Source: Ruminococcus flavefaciens ND2009
GTDB lineage: Bacteria; Bacillota; Clostridia; Oscillospirales; Ruminococcaceae
Assembly (NCBI RefSeq): GCF_000621785.1
Contig: NZ_KK211346.1
Span: forward strand, 263,754-327,753
Direction of reading: 5' to 3'
Length of the DNA: 64,000 nucleotides
The notes under the pieces: generated by a model
What the model was told of the DNA's origin: nothing
The model's database searches: none
Seen by the model: the letters and a program-made list of their open reading frames with translations, nothing else
Position numbers and translations under genes: made by a program
In this document: positions 36,592 to 44,337 of the stretch, one piece after another
Layout: every line of letters begins with the position of its first letter
How positions within the stretch are numbered: the stretch's first letter is position 1

Positions 36592-37331
36592 AAACGATAA
36601 AAATTCTTCATATGTACGCCGATATGCTTGACCTTTACGGTGACAGCGGCAACATGGAGGTGCTTCAGTTCCGCTGCAAAAAAAGAGGAATAGACTGTCA
36701 GGTGGACAAGTACTCCATAGACTCCGAGATGCCCGATTTCAGCTCCTATGACCTGGTATATATCGGCGGAGGCGCCGATCTTGAGCAGCAGCACATTTCC
36801 GAGGATCTGCTTAAATGCAGGGATGGTATCATCAAGGCATACAAGAACGGAACATTCCTGTTCCTCATCTGCGGCGGCTATCAGCTCATGGGCAAGTACT
36901 ACCGTGACGCAGACGGCAATGACATTAAGGGACTTGGTCTGTTCGATTATTTCACAGTTGCTCCCAACAGCCGCAGAAAGCGCTGTATCGGCAATATCGT
37001 CATTGAGACAAAGATAACGGGCAAGCTTGTGAAGGTAGTGGGCTTTGAGAACCACGGCGGACAGACTCAGGGTATAAAGACGCCCTTCGGCAAGGTGCTT
37101 TTCGGCAACGGAAACTGCTCAAAGAGCGAGGCTGAGGGCTACTGCGAAAAGAACGTTATTGCAACGTATCTTCATGGTCCCTGCCTTTCAAAGAACCCGG
37201 AGATCTCCGACTACATGATAGAATACTGCGTAAACAGGGGAGAGTCCGAGCACATCGCTCTTGAGCCCCTTGACGATACGCTGGAAAAAGACTGCCGACA
37301 GGTAATGCTGGACAGACTCCTCAAGAAGTAA
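36588..37331 (+). CDS. gatD: Lipid II isoglutaminyl synthase, glutaminase subunit GatD
   Basis: Class I (CobB/CobQ-like) glutamine amidotransferase giving ammonia to MurT for lipid II amidation. The 247-residue protein has IGGGADLEQQHI, the nucleophile Cys in FLICGGYQLMG, and the His in ATYLHGPCLSKNPE. It is coupled to murT by an ATGA overlap. Amidated lipid II is typical of Gram-positive cells and affects cross-linking. Confidence 0.94.
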   Translation: MKTIKILHMYADMLDLYGDSGNMEVLQFRCKKRGIDCQVDKYSIDSEMPDFSSYDLVYIGGGADLEQQHISEDLLKCRDGIIKAYKNGTFLFLICGGYQLMGKYYRDADGNDIKGLGLFDYFTVAPNSRRKRCIGNIVIETKITGKLVKVVGFENHGGQTQGIKTPFGKVLFGNGNCSKSEAEGYCEKNVIATYLHGPCLSKNPEISDYMIEYCVNRGESEHIALEPLDDTLEKDCRQVMLDRLLKK

Positions 37332-37351
37332 GCTGCGCAACAGACAGTTGC

Positions 37352-37379
37352 TTGCTTTTCCGACGGGCTGTGTTATAAT
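37352..37379 (+). promoter_or_regulatory. Putative promoter of the HTH/zinc-ribbon gene
   Basis: TATAAT (37374-37379) with TTGCTT 16 bp upstream (37352-37357). The -10 is perfect, the -35 weak. Confidence 0.55.
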
Positions 37380-37398
37380 GAACTTGAGGTGATAAACT

Positions 37399-38160
37399 AT
37401 GGAAACAAAAAACATAATACTTGAACTCAGAAACAAACACGGTCTTTCACAGGACGAGCTGGCAGAGAAGGTCTTTGTAACAAGACAGGCTGTATCACGC
37501 TGGGAGACAGGGGACACTGTACCAAATACGGAAACACTGAAGCTGCTGTCAAAGCTTTTTGATGTTTCCATCAACACTCTGCTGGGCTCACCGAGAAAGC
37601 TTGTATGCCAGTGCTGCGGAATGCCGCTTGAGGACGGTTCCATCAGTAAAGAAACTGATGGAAGCTTCAACGAGGACTATTGCAGATGGTGCTATGCGGA
37701 CGGAAAGTTCATGTATCACAACATGGACGACCTTATAGACGTCTGTGTGAAGCATATGGCTGATCAGGGCTTCTCCGAGGAGCAGGCTCGTTCATACATG
37801 AAGGAGATGCTCCCCAAGCTTGACTACTGGAAGCAGGGGAAGGACCTTGAGGACGACGGTGTTGAGGAGTTCAGGCAGAAGCTCATTGAGGAATTCAACG
37901 CTCTGAACATCGAGGGTATGCCGAAAGTGGAAAAGCTCAACGCTCTTGTGGGCGCCTATGTGAACATAGAGTATCCGCTTCCAAACGACAAGACAGTGAA
38001 GCTCCTTGACGATAATGCCACTTACCTTGGCAACCAGCTTGAAAGCGAGCTTGGCGACGGACGTTTCTTCGGTGTCATAGCAAATGCAGACATTCTTCTG
38101 GTAGTTTCATACGGCAAGGATATAACCGATCCCGAGATCATACTTTACAAAAAAAGATGA
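37399..38160 (+). CDS. XRE-type HTH regulator with putative zinc ribbon
   Basis: A 253-residue protein. Residues 1-65 form a Cro/C1 helix-turn-helix (LSQDELAEKVFVTRQAVSRW). Next is a zinc-ribbon-like segment CQCCGMPLEDGS...YCRWCYADGKF (PF12674-like, about 73-107). The remaining half (VEKLNALVGAYVNIEYPLP, then GKDITDPEIILYKKR) is widespread in Firmicutes without assigned function. A cytoplasmic transcription factor, perhaps sensing metal, redox or a small molecule through the C-terminal part; this is inference. It is monocistronic with its own promoter and terminator. Confidence 0.8.
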   Translation: METKNIILELRNKHGLSQDELAEKVFVTRQAVSRWETGDTVPNTETLKLLSKLFDVSINTLLGSPRKLVCQCCGMPLEDGSISKETDGSFNEDYCRWCYADGKFMYHNMDDLIDVCVKHMADQGFSEEQARSYMKEMLPKLDYWKQGKDLEDDGVEEFRQKLIEEFNALNIEGMPKVEKLNALVGAYVNIEYPLPNDKTVKLLDDNATYLGNQLESELGDGRFFGVIANADILLVVSYGKDITDPEIILYKKR

Positions 38161-38165
38161 CCAGC

Positions 38166-38200
38166 AAAGCGGACAGCACGGCTGTCCGCTTTGTCATTTT
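38166..38200 (+). terminator. Intrinsic terminator after the HTH gene
   Basis: A 12-bp perfect stem, AAAGCGGACAGC (38166-38177) and GCTGTCCGCTTT (38181-38192), with a three-base loop; a T-run comes slightly late (38197-38201). Confidence 0.75.
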
Positions 38201-38250
38201 TCGCGGCTTTTCCCCATAAAATGTATAAGTACATTATGGAGGAAGCTTTT

Positions 38251-39795
38251 ATGATAAAAAGCAAAATACTGAAGGATACTGTTATCCTTACAGTCATGCA
38301 GCTTCTGCTTGACTCAGGTGCCCTGCTGCTGAATGTTTTCATTACGAAAAATCTCGGCACCTCAGCTATTGGCATACTCTCGCTTACGGGAGCATTTCTT
38401 GGTCTGGCAGGCATACTTTCAAACGGCAATGCCTTTCTGTGCACCAGCCGTCTTATATCAGAGGAGCTGGGAAAGCCCTTCGGTGACCCGAACGGCATAC
38501 TAAAGCATGGCATAAAGCTTTGTCTGCTTATGAGTGCAGCTGTTTCGGCAGCAGTATTCCTGCTTGCAGAGCCAATAAGCCTTCGGTTTTTCAGCGGAGC
38601 TCATATGACAGGTGCGCTCCGCAAAATGCCTATAGCTCTTGTTACAGGAGCAGTATCCGCCTGCTTTAAGGGGTATTTCAATGCTAACCGCAGGGCAGCA
38701 GTTACCGCGGCAGGTGATATTGCTGAATTTACAGCAAGGTGCGGATATATCATAGTGATGACACTTCTTCACACAGATATTACTGAGGACACCGTCTGCG
38801 GCATAATGATAGGCGGTATCATAGCCGGGAATGCTGTTTCTCTGGTGCTTCTGGGAGCTGTTTACATAAAGACATACCACAGATCAGAGGGAAGATGCTC
38901 CATTACGTTCAGGCGCTATGCTTCACTTTGCTTTCCGATAATGGGGGGGAGCATACTCACAGCAGTTCTCAGCAGCACAAATGACGCGCTTATCCCAATA
39001 TGCCTTCGGCAATACGGAGACTCCGCCGGAAATGCTCTTGGACAGTTCGGCGTGTTTGAGGGCATAGTAATACCGACACTTTTCTTCCCGTCGGTAGTGT
39101 TATGTTCGCTCTCGGGGATAATAGTCAGTGAAGCTGCCCGTGCAAAGGCAGCGGGAAATCGCATGAGGATAAAGCAGATCACTGAGCGGATAAAGGCGTG
39201 TACTCTGATGTACTCGGTATTTGCAGCGGCTGTGCTCATTCGCTTCGGCAGCAGGATAGGTGAGCTTCTTGGCGGAGGAGATCTGGCAGGACGCATGATA
39301 ACAATGATAGCTCCCGTAGTGCCTTTCATTTACATGGAAATAGTTCTGGAGTCGATGATAAAGGGAATGGGACTGCAAAGCTTTTCCTCACTGAATTATC
39401 TGGCAGAATACATCATAAGGATAGCCGCAGTACTGATACTTGTGCCGCGGATAGGCTTCTACGGAATAGTTATCTCCTATTATGCCAGCAATGTTTTCGG
39501 GAACTGCTCCCGCTTTGTAAGGATAATAAGAGAGACAGAAGCAAAATCGGCATTGCTCAGGACCTTGCTCCTGCCTGTAGTTCTTGTATTTTCCACTATG
39601 TCACTGTCGGAACTGATCCTTCGTTTCACCGGGCTTACATCGGAAAAACTTCCGTATATAGCTGTATTTACGATTATATGGGGAGCGGCTTACTTCCTTA
39701 CCTTCTCCGCTTTGGGGAAAGTAAAGCTATTTAGTAAATCAGAAGCAGTTTTATTTGGTGATAATGCACAACAAACAATGAGCCGCGTACTATGA
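38251..39795 (+). CDS. Polytopic flippase-like membrane protein (MATE/MurJ/SpoVB superfamily)
   Basis: A 514-residue protein with about 12-14 hydrophobic helices. The ATG at 38251 follows GGAGGAA; in-frame codons before it lie in the preceding terminator. It has the MOP-superfamily pattern of two six-helix bundles (first helix LLLDSGALLLNVFITKNLGTSAIG, second bundle starting near FPIMGGSILTAVLSS). Such proteins flip lipid-linked sugars or export drugs. Similarity to SpoVB-like polysaccharide exporters seems closest, but the substrate cannot be told. No sugar-synthesis genes are adjacent. Confidence 0.75.
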   Translation: MIKSKILKDTVILTVMQLLLDSGALLLNVFITKNLGTSAIGILSLTGAFLGLAGILSNGNAFLCTSRLISEELGKPFGDPNGILKHGIKLCLLMSAAVSAAVFLLAEPISLRFFSGAHMTGALRKMPIALVTGAVSACFKGYFNANRRAAVTAAGDIAEFTARCGYIIVMTLLHTDITEDTVCGIMIGGIIAGNAVSLVLLGAVYIKTYHRSEGRCSITFRRYASLCFPIMGGSILTAVLSSTNDALIPICLRQYGDSAGNALGQFGVFEGIVIPTLFFPSVVLCSLSGIIVSEAARAKAAGNRMRIKQITERIKACTLMYSVFAAAVLIRFGSRIGELLGGGDLAGRMITMIAPVVPFIYMEIVLESMIKGMGLQSFSSLNYLAEYIIRIAAVLILVPRIGFYGIVISYYASNVFGNCSRFVRIIRETEAKSALLRTLLLPVVLVFSTMSLSELILRFTGLTSEKLPYIAVFTIIWGAAYFLTFSALGKVKLFSKSEAVLFGDNAQQTMSRVL

Positions 39796-39819
39796 AATGT
39801 AGAAAATTTTATGTTAGTA

Positions 39820-39848
39820 TTGCAATTTTTTTATTAATGAATTATAAT
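39820..39848 (+). promoter_or_regulatory. Promoter of the EF-G-like gene
   Basis: TTGCAA (39820-39825), 17 bp, TATAAT (39843-39848), in an AT-rich gap of 108 nt. Confidence 0.7.
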
Positions 39849-39903
39849 ATTTGTATGCCGTGCATAAAAAACGGATAAACCATTTAAGAGGAGAAACTTT
39901 ACC

Positions 39904-41985
39904 ATGAAAGAATATGATGTAAACAAAGTCAAGAACATAGCATTTGCAGGCCATAACGGCTCGGGAAAAACTTCTCTTGCAGAGGCGATCCTTTACAAGG
40001 CAGGAGCTTCCGACCGACTCGGCAAGACTGCTGACGGCACAACTGTATGCGATTTCGATCCCGAGGAGATCAAGAGACAGATATCTATCGGTACATCTCT
40101 TGCTTCCTTTGAATATAACGGATTAAAGGTAAATCTGCTCGACACACCCGGTCTGTTCGACTTTGCAGCCGAAATGATCGAGGGAATCAGAGCTTCCGAT
40201 ACCGTAATGATCACCGTTTCCGCTAAGTCAGGCGTCAAGGTGGGCGCAAGAAAGGCTTATGACGAGGCAGTAAAGCAGGGCAAGTCTAAGATGTTCGTTG
40301 TTACAAAGATCGACGACAAGGACGCTAACTTCTTCAATGTTCTCACTGAGCTGAAGACCGTTTTCGGTCCTACTGTATGCCCTGTTGTAGTTCCCGTTGT
40401 CAGCAACGGCAAGATCGTTGAGTACGTTAACCTTATCGAGATGAAGTGCTACAAGTATGATGACAAGGGCAACGCTATCGAGACAGATATGCCTACAGCC
40501 GAGATCTCGGAGAAGTTCGAGTACCGTGTTGACGGTCTGGTAGCTGCCGTTTCAGAGGCTGTAGCAGAGACCTCCGAGGAGCTCATGGAGAAGTTCTTCG
40601 AGGGCGAGGCATTTACTCAGAAGGAACTCATCGACGGTATCCATGATGGTATGAACCGCGGAATAATCACTCCTGTCGTATGCACATCTGCTGCCGATCT
40701 GGCGGGTATAGATATGCTCCTCAAGGAGATAGAGCTGCTGCTCCCGTCACCTAACGAGGTATACTCCGCTGAGGCTTACACTCCCACCAAGGACGTTATC
40801 GAGGTAGCCTGCAATACAGAGGATCCTCTTTCAGCATTTGTATTCAAGACAGTTGCCGATCCTTTCGTAGGCAAGATGTCTTTCATAAGAGTTATGTCAG
40901 GCAAGCTCACATCAAACTGTGATGTAGTCAACTCTACAACAGGTACCACCGAGAAGATAGGCAAGCTCTATAATCTCTGCGGCAAGAAGCAGGCCGAGGT
41001 ATCCTCAGCTTATGCAGGCGATATCGTGGTAGCTTCCAAGATCTCTGCAAATACAGGAGATACACTTTCAGATTCTGCAAGAGTTGTTGAGTTCGCAGGC
41101 ATGGAGTTCCCCAGGCCCTGCTATTCAATGGCTGTAAAGGCTAAGGCTCAGGGTGATGAGGCTAAGATCTCAGCAAGTATCCAGAGACTTATCGAGGAGG
41201 ATCCCACTCTCACATATATCCAGGACGAGACTACCAAGGAGCAGATACTCAGCGGTCTCGGCGAGCAGCATATCGAGGTAGCAGCTGCAAAGCTCAAGAC
41301 AAAGTTCGGTGTTGAGGTCAACCTGACAGTTCCAAAGATAGCTTACAAGGAGACTATCCGCAAGAAGGTAAAGGTTCAGGGAAGACACAAGAAGCAGTCG
41401 GGCGGTCATGGACAGTTCGGTGATGTCTGGATCGAGTTCGAGCCCTGTGTAAGCGATACTCTTGTATTCGAGGAGAAGATCTTCGGCGGAGCTGTTCCAA
41501 AGAACTTCTTCCCCGCAGTTCAGAAGGGACTTGAGGAGTCTGTAAAGAAGGGCGTTCTGGCAGGCTGCCCCGTAGTCGGACTGAAGGCTATACTGGTAGA
41601 CGGTTCATATCACCCTGTTGACTCCTCGGAAATGGCATTCAAGACTGCCGCTTCCATCGCATACAAGGAGGGACTCCGTCAGGCAGACCCCGTAATGCTG
41701 GAGCCTATCGGCGAGCTGAAGGTAACAGCTCCCGACGAAAATACAGGCGACATCATGGGCGAGCTCAACAAGCGTAGAGGCAGAGTTCTAGGTATGAAGC
41801 CTGCGGGTAACGGCAATACCGTTATTCAGGCAGAGGTGCCCATGCGTGAGATGCACGACTTTGCAATGTACCTCCGCCAGACTACAAGAGGCATGGGAAG
41901 CTTTACCTTCGACTTCGTGAGATATGAGCAGCTCCCTGCAAACCTCCTCACAGAGGTAATTTCCGCAGTAGGAAATGTTGAATAA
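39904..41985 (+). CDS. Elongation factor G-like translational GTPase (EF-G paralogue)
   Basis: A 693-residue protein with all five EF-G domains. It belongs to the divergent EF-G-like/FusA2 group rather than canonical FusA: G1 is GHNGSGKTSL instead of the usual His-Val/Ile-Asp-Ala-Gly-Lys form, G3 is LLDTPGLFDF (canonical DTPGH lost its His), and G4 is FVVTKIDD rather than Asn-Lys-x-Asp. Domain II (PLSAFVFKTVADPFVGKMS), domain IV (YHPVDSSEMAFKTAAS) and domain V (MKPAGNGNTVIQAEVPM) are intact. Paralogues of this type have uncertain roles. It has its own promoter and a strong terminator, with no ribosomal genes nearby. Confidence 0.88.
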   Translation: MKEYDVNKVKNIAFAGHNGSGKTSLAEAILYKAGASDRLGKTADGTTVCDFDPEEIKRQISIGTSLASFEYNGLKVNLLDTPGLFDFAAEMIEGIRASDTVMITVSAKSGVKVGARKAYDEAVKQGKSKMFVVTKIDDKDANFFNVLTELKTVFGPTVCPVVVPVVSNGKIVEYVNLIEMKCYKYDDKGNAIETDMPTAEISEKFEYRVDGLVAAVSEAVAETSEELMEKFFEGEAFTQKELIDGIHDGMNRGIITPVVCTSAADLAGIDMLLKEIELLLPSPNEVYSAEAYTPTKDVIEVACNTEDPLSAFVFKTVADPFVGKMSFIRVMSGKLTSNCDVVNSTTGTTEKIGKLYNLCGKKQAEVSSAYAGDIVVASKISANTGDTLSDSARVVEFAGMEFPRPCYSMAVKAKAQGDEAKISASIQRLIEEDPTLTYIQDETTKEQILSGLGEQHIEVAAAKLKTKFGVEVNLTVPKIAYKETIRKKVKVQGRHKKQSGGHGQFGDVWIEFEPCVSDTLVFEEKIFGGAVPKNFFPAVQKGLEESVKKGVLAGCPVVGLKAILVDGSYHPVDSSEMAFKTAASIAYKEGLRQADPVMLEPIGELKVTAPDENTGDIMGELNKRRGRVLGMKPAGNGNTVIQAEVPMREMHDFAMYLRQTTRGMGSFTFDFVRYEQLPANLLTEVISAVGNVE

Positions 41986-41994
41986 GTAAGACTG

Positions 41995-42023
41995 AGGCTG
42001 CCGCAGCTGCGGCAGCCTTTTTG
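41995..42023 (+). terminator. Strong palindromic terminator after the EF-G-like gene
   Basis: AGGCTGCCGCAG (41995-42006) is directly followed by its exact complement CTGCGGCAGCCT (42007-42018), then a T-run. Confidence 0.85.
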
Positions 42024-42037
42024 TGTCTGTATGGGGC

Positions 42038-42066
42038 TTGATTTATTTTTGTCAGTGTGGTATAAT
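42038..42066 (+). promoter_or_regulatory. Promoter of the G3E GTPase pair
   Basis: TTGATT (42038-42043), 17 bp, TATAAT (42061-42066), 35 bp before the start codon. I see no SmtB-type palindrome here, unlike the ATPase promoter. Confidence 0.7.
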
Positions 42067-42101
42067 ATAATTTGAAATTAAAAGAAAGAAGTGTTGTTCA
42101 C

Positions 42102-43229
42102 ATGACAAAGATCACTATTTTCTCAGGCTTTCTCGGTGCAGGAAAGACCACTCTTATAAAGAAGCTCATACAGGAGGGCTATAAAGGCGAAAAGCTGGTG
42201 CTTATCGAGAACGAATTCGGTCAGATAGGCATTGACGGCGGATTTTTACAGGACGCAGGTGTTGAGATAACCGAAATGAATTCGGGCTGTATCTGCTGCA
42301 GTCTTGTCGGTGATTTCGGAAAGGCTCTGGAGAAGGTCCTTGCTGACTATGCTCCCGACCGTATCCTTATCGAGCCTTCGGGTGTCGGCAAGCTCAGCGA
42401 CGTTATCCGTGCTGTTCAGAACATCAACGCTCACGATGTAGAGCTTGACGGCTTTACAACAGTTGTGGACGCAAAGAAGTACAAGATGTATATGAAGAAT
42501 TTCGGCGAGTTCTTCGATAATCAGATAACATACGCAAGCTGCCTTATCCTCAGCCATACAAGCGGACTTTCACAGGAGAAGCTTGACGAGTGTGTAAAGA
42601 GCCTGCGCGAGAAAAATCCCGCAGCTCCTATTGTTACAACAGAGTGGGATCAGCTCACAGGCGTACAGCTTGTTGACGCAATGACACAGAAGAACACTCT
42701 TGATGACGAGCTGAAGGAGCTCCTTGAGGAAGCAGCAAAGCACGATCATCATCACCATCACGATGACGATGAGGACGAGCATGAGCACCATCATCACCAC
42801 CACGATGACGATGAGGATGAGCATGAGCATCATCACCACCACGATGACGATGACGACGAGCATGAGCATCATCACCATGACCATGGTCCCGACTGCACCT
42901 GCGGCTGTCACGATCATGACCATGACCACGATCATCACCACCATCACCATGCTGACGATGTGTTCACAAGCTGGGGCAGAGAGACCACAAGAACATATAC
43001 TGTTGAGGAGATAACAGCTGCATTAAACGCTCTCGGCGACGAGGAGAAGTACGGCATGATACTCCGTGCCAAGGGAATCGTTGCAGGTGCTGACGGAAAG
43101 TGGATACACTATGACTATGTACCCGGTGTGCCCGATGTCCGCAGCGGAAGCGCAGGCACCATCGGCAGACTCTGCGTTATCGGTTCAAAGATAAACGAAG
43201 AGGCTATTGCAGAGCTTTTCAACGCCTGA
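42102..43229 (+). CDS. G3E-family GTPase (CobW/COG0523) with large His/Asp-rich metal-binding region
   Basis: A 375-residue metallochaperone-type protein. It shows G1 FSGFLGAGKTTLIKK, ENEFGQIGIDG, the COG0523 metal motif GCICC (CXCC) and LIEPSGVGKLSD. Residues about 213-283 are a tract dominated by His, Asp and Glu with an embedded CTCGC, built on repeated DNA. A CobW_C domain ends the protein. The guanine-specificity position (usually Asn-Lys-x-Asp) reads ILSHTSGL. Members deliver zinc, cobalt or nickel to target enzymes; zinc is favoured by the neighbouring ZntA-like pump (inference). The ATG at 42102 is chosen over an upstream in-frame start lying almost on the promoter. Confidence 0.9.
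   Translation: MTKITIFSGFLGAGKTTLIKKLIQEGYKGEKLVLIENEFGQIGIDGGFLQDAGVEITEMNSGCICCSLVGDFGKALEKVLADYAPDRILIEPSGVGKLSDVIRAVQNINAHDVELDGFTTVVDAKKYKMYMKNFGEFFDNQITYASCLILSHTSGLSQEKLDECVKSLREKNPAAPIVTTEWDQLTGVQLVDAMTQKNTLDDELKELLEEAAKHDHHHHHDDDEDEHEHHHHHHDDDEDEHEHHHHHDDDDDEHEHHHHDHGPDCTCGCHDHDHDHDHHHHHHADDVFTSWGRETTRTYTVEEITAALNALGDEEKYGMILRAKGIVAGADGKWIHYDYVPGVPDVRSGSAGTIGRLCVIGSKINEEAIAELFNA
42742..42950 (+). repeat. In-frame tandem repeat coding the His/Asp/Glu tract
   Basis: A unit of about 42-45 bp encoding HDDDEDEHEHHHH-like segments occurs three times with small changes, followed by a shorter CTCGC-containing and a second His stretch. Both strands are low in complexity here, giving spurious open frames. 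Confidence 0.75.
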
Positions 43230-43247
43230 TCGAAAGGAGCTTTTATA

Positions 43248-44204
43248 ATGCCTGATCAGAATGATGTAATACCGATATACCTGTTTCTCGGCTTTCTTGA
43301 GTCGGGAAAGACCAAGTTCATACAGGAGACCTTAGAGGACAGACGCTTCAACAAGGGCGAGAAGACGCTTCTTCTTATCTGTGAGGAGGGTATTGAGGAG
43401 TACGATATTTCGCGTATGCCCAAGAAGAACATTGTTACCCATGTCATTGAGGATAAGGAAGACTTCACCATGGAGAACTTCACAAAGATACTCAAGGACA
43501 GCGGCGCAGAGCGTGTTGTTGTTGAGTACAACGGTATGTGGACCATGGACGAGTTCTTCAAGGCTATGCCCGATGAGACTACTATCGCACAGGTAATGTG
43601 CTTTGTGGATTCCACCACGTTCATGAACTACAATTCAAATATGCGCAGTCTTGTTGTTGATAAGTTCAACACCACAGAAATGGTAGTTTTCAACCGTTTC
43701 GAGAAGAGCTTTGATCCCAACGAGTTCCACAAGATCGTAAGGGGAGTATCAAGACGTGCGGAGATAGTTTACGAATACTCCGACGGACAGATCGCCTATG
43801 ATGATATTGAAGATCCGCTTCCCTTCGATGTAGAGGCTGACGAGATAACCATTGAGGACAAAGACTTCGCCCTCTGGTACAGAGATATTATGGAGGAGCC
43901 CTTCAAGTATGACGGCAAGACCATGACTTTCAAGGGACTTACTGCCAAGAACAGCAAGTTCCCCGAGAATACCTACGCTGTGGGACGTCATATCATGACC
44001 TGCTGTGTCGAGGATATTCAGTACTGCTGGATGGTAGCTCAGGACGAAAGCGGGAATGAGCCGCCAAACAAGGAATGGATAACTGTTACAGGAAAGATAA
44101 GTGTTCAGAAGCACAAGCTCTACAAGGGCAAGGGCCCTGTACTCATGGTGCAGAAGGTGGAAAAAGCCGAAGCTCCCGAGCAGCCTGTGGCTACATTTTA
44201 TTAA
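43248..44204 (+). CDS. GTPase-like (CobW_N-related) protein with DUF1980-like C-terminal domain
   Basis: A 318-residue protein 18 nt after the G3E gene, with an AAAGGAG site. The N-terminal half is a divergent CobW_N/P-loop fold (IYLFLGFLESGKTKFIQE). It lacks the CXCC motif and has NRFEKS where Asn-Lys-x-Asp is expected. The C-terminal part from about residue 220 (DGKTMTFKGLTAKNSKFPE, then VGRHIMTCCVEDIQYC) resembles the C-terminal domain of YcgQ/TIGR03943 (DUF1980), partner of a zinc-linked permease in B. subtilis. I infer a metal-trafficking role with the upstream gene. No DUF318-type permease is in the window. The domain call is by motif only. Confidence 0.72.
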   Translation: MPDQNDVIPIYLFLGFLESGKTKFIQETLEDRRFNKGEKTLLLICEEGIEEYDISRMPKKNIVTHVIEDKEDFTMENFTKILKDSGAERVVVEYNGMWTMDEFFKAMPDETTIAQVMCFVDSTTFMNYNSNMRSLVVDKFNTTEMVVFNRFEKSFDPNEFHKIVRGVSRRAEIVYEYSDGQIAYDDIEDPLPFDVEADEITIEDKDFALWYRDIMEEPFKYDGKTMTFKGLTAKNSKFPENTYAVGRHIMTCCVEDIQYCWMVAQDESGNEPPNKEWITVTGKISVQKHKLYKGKGPVLMVQKVEKAEAPEQPVATFY

Positions 44205-44209
44205 AAGCA

Positions 44210-44236
44210 AAGCTCCCGTTTCTGCGGGAGCTTTTA
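44210..44236. terminator. Terminator between the converging metal genes
   Basis: AAGCTCCCG (44210-44218) pairs with CGGGAGCTT (44225-44233), with Ts following; flanking A-run upstream makes it bidirectional. Confidence 0.8.
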
Positions 44237-44304
44237 ACATAGTCTTCAACACTATGTTGAAAATATAATGTGCTGTTGAAAATAAACAGTTGATAATCAA
44301 CAAA

Positions 44305-44335
44305 GGAGAGGCTTCCGGATAAGTCTCTCCTTTTT
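44305..44335. terminator. Second terminator, at the end of the ATPase gene
   Basis: GGAGAGGCTT (44305-44314) pairs with AAGTCTCTCC (44321-44330; one G-U) and is followed by TTTTT. An A-run (44302-44304) on the other side gives a short T-run on the minus strand for the ATPase transcript. Confidence 0.65.
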
Positions 44336-44337
44336 AT

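Noticed and set aside
42742-42885. CRISPR-like direct repeats
   Set aside because: The repeats are contiguous, in-frame coding and lack spacers; no cas genes are nearby.
42570-42950. Open frames opposite and beside the His-rich tract encoding Met/Val-rich proteins
   Set aside because: They arise from the repeated CAT/CAC/GAT codons read in other frames; low complexity, no ribosome site, fully inside the GTPase gene.
44236-44300. Possible small RNA or repeat between the two terminators
   Set aside because: A short ACATAG...CTATGT inverted repeat and two TGTTGAAAAT copies occur, but there is no promoter and the stretch is only about 65 nt between terminators.
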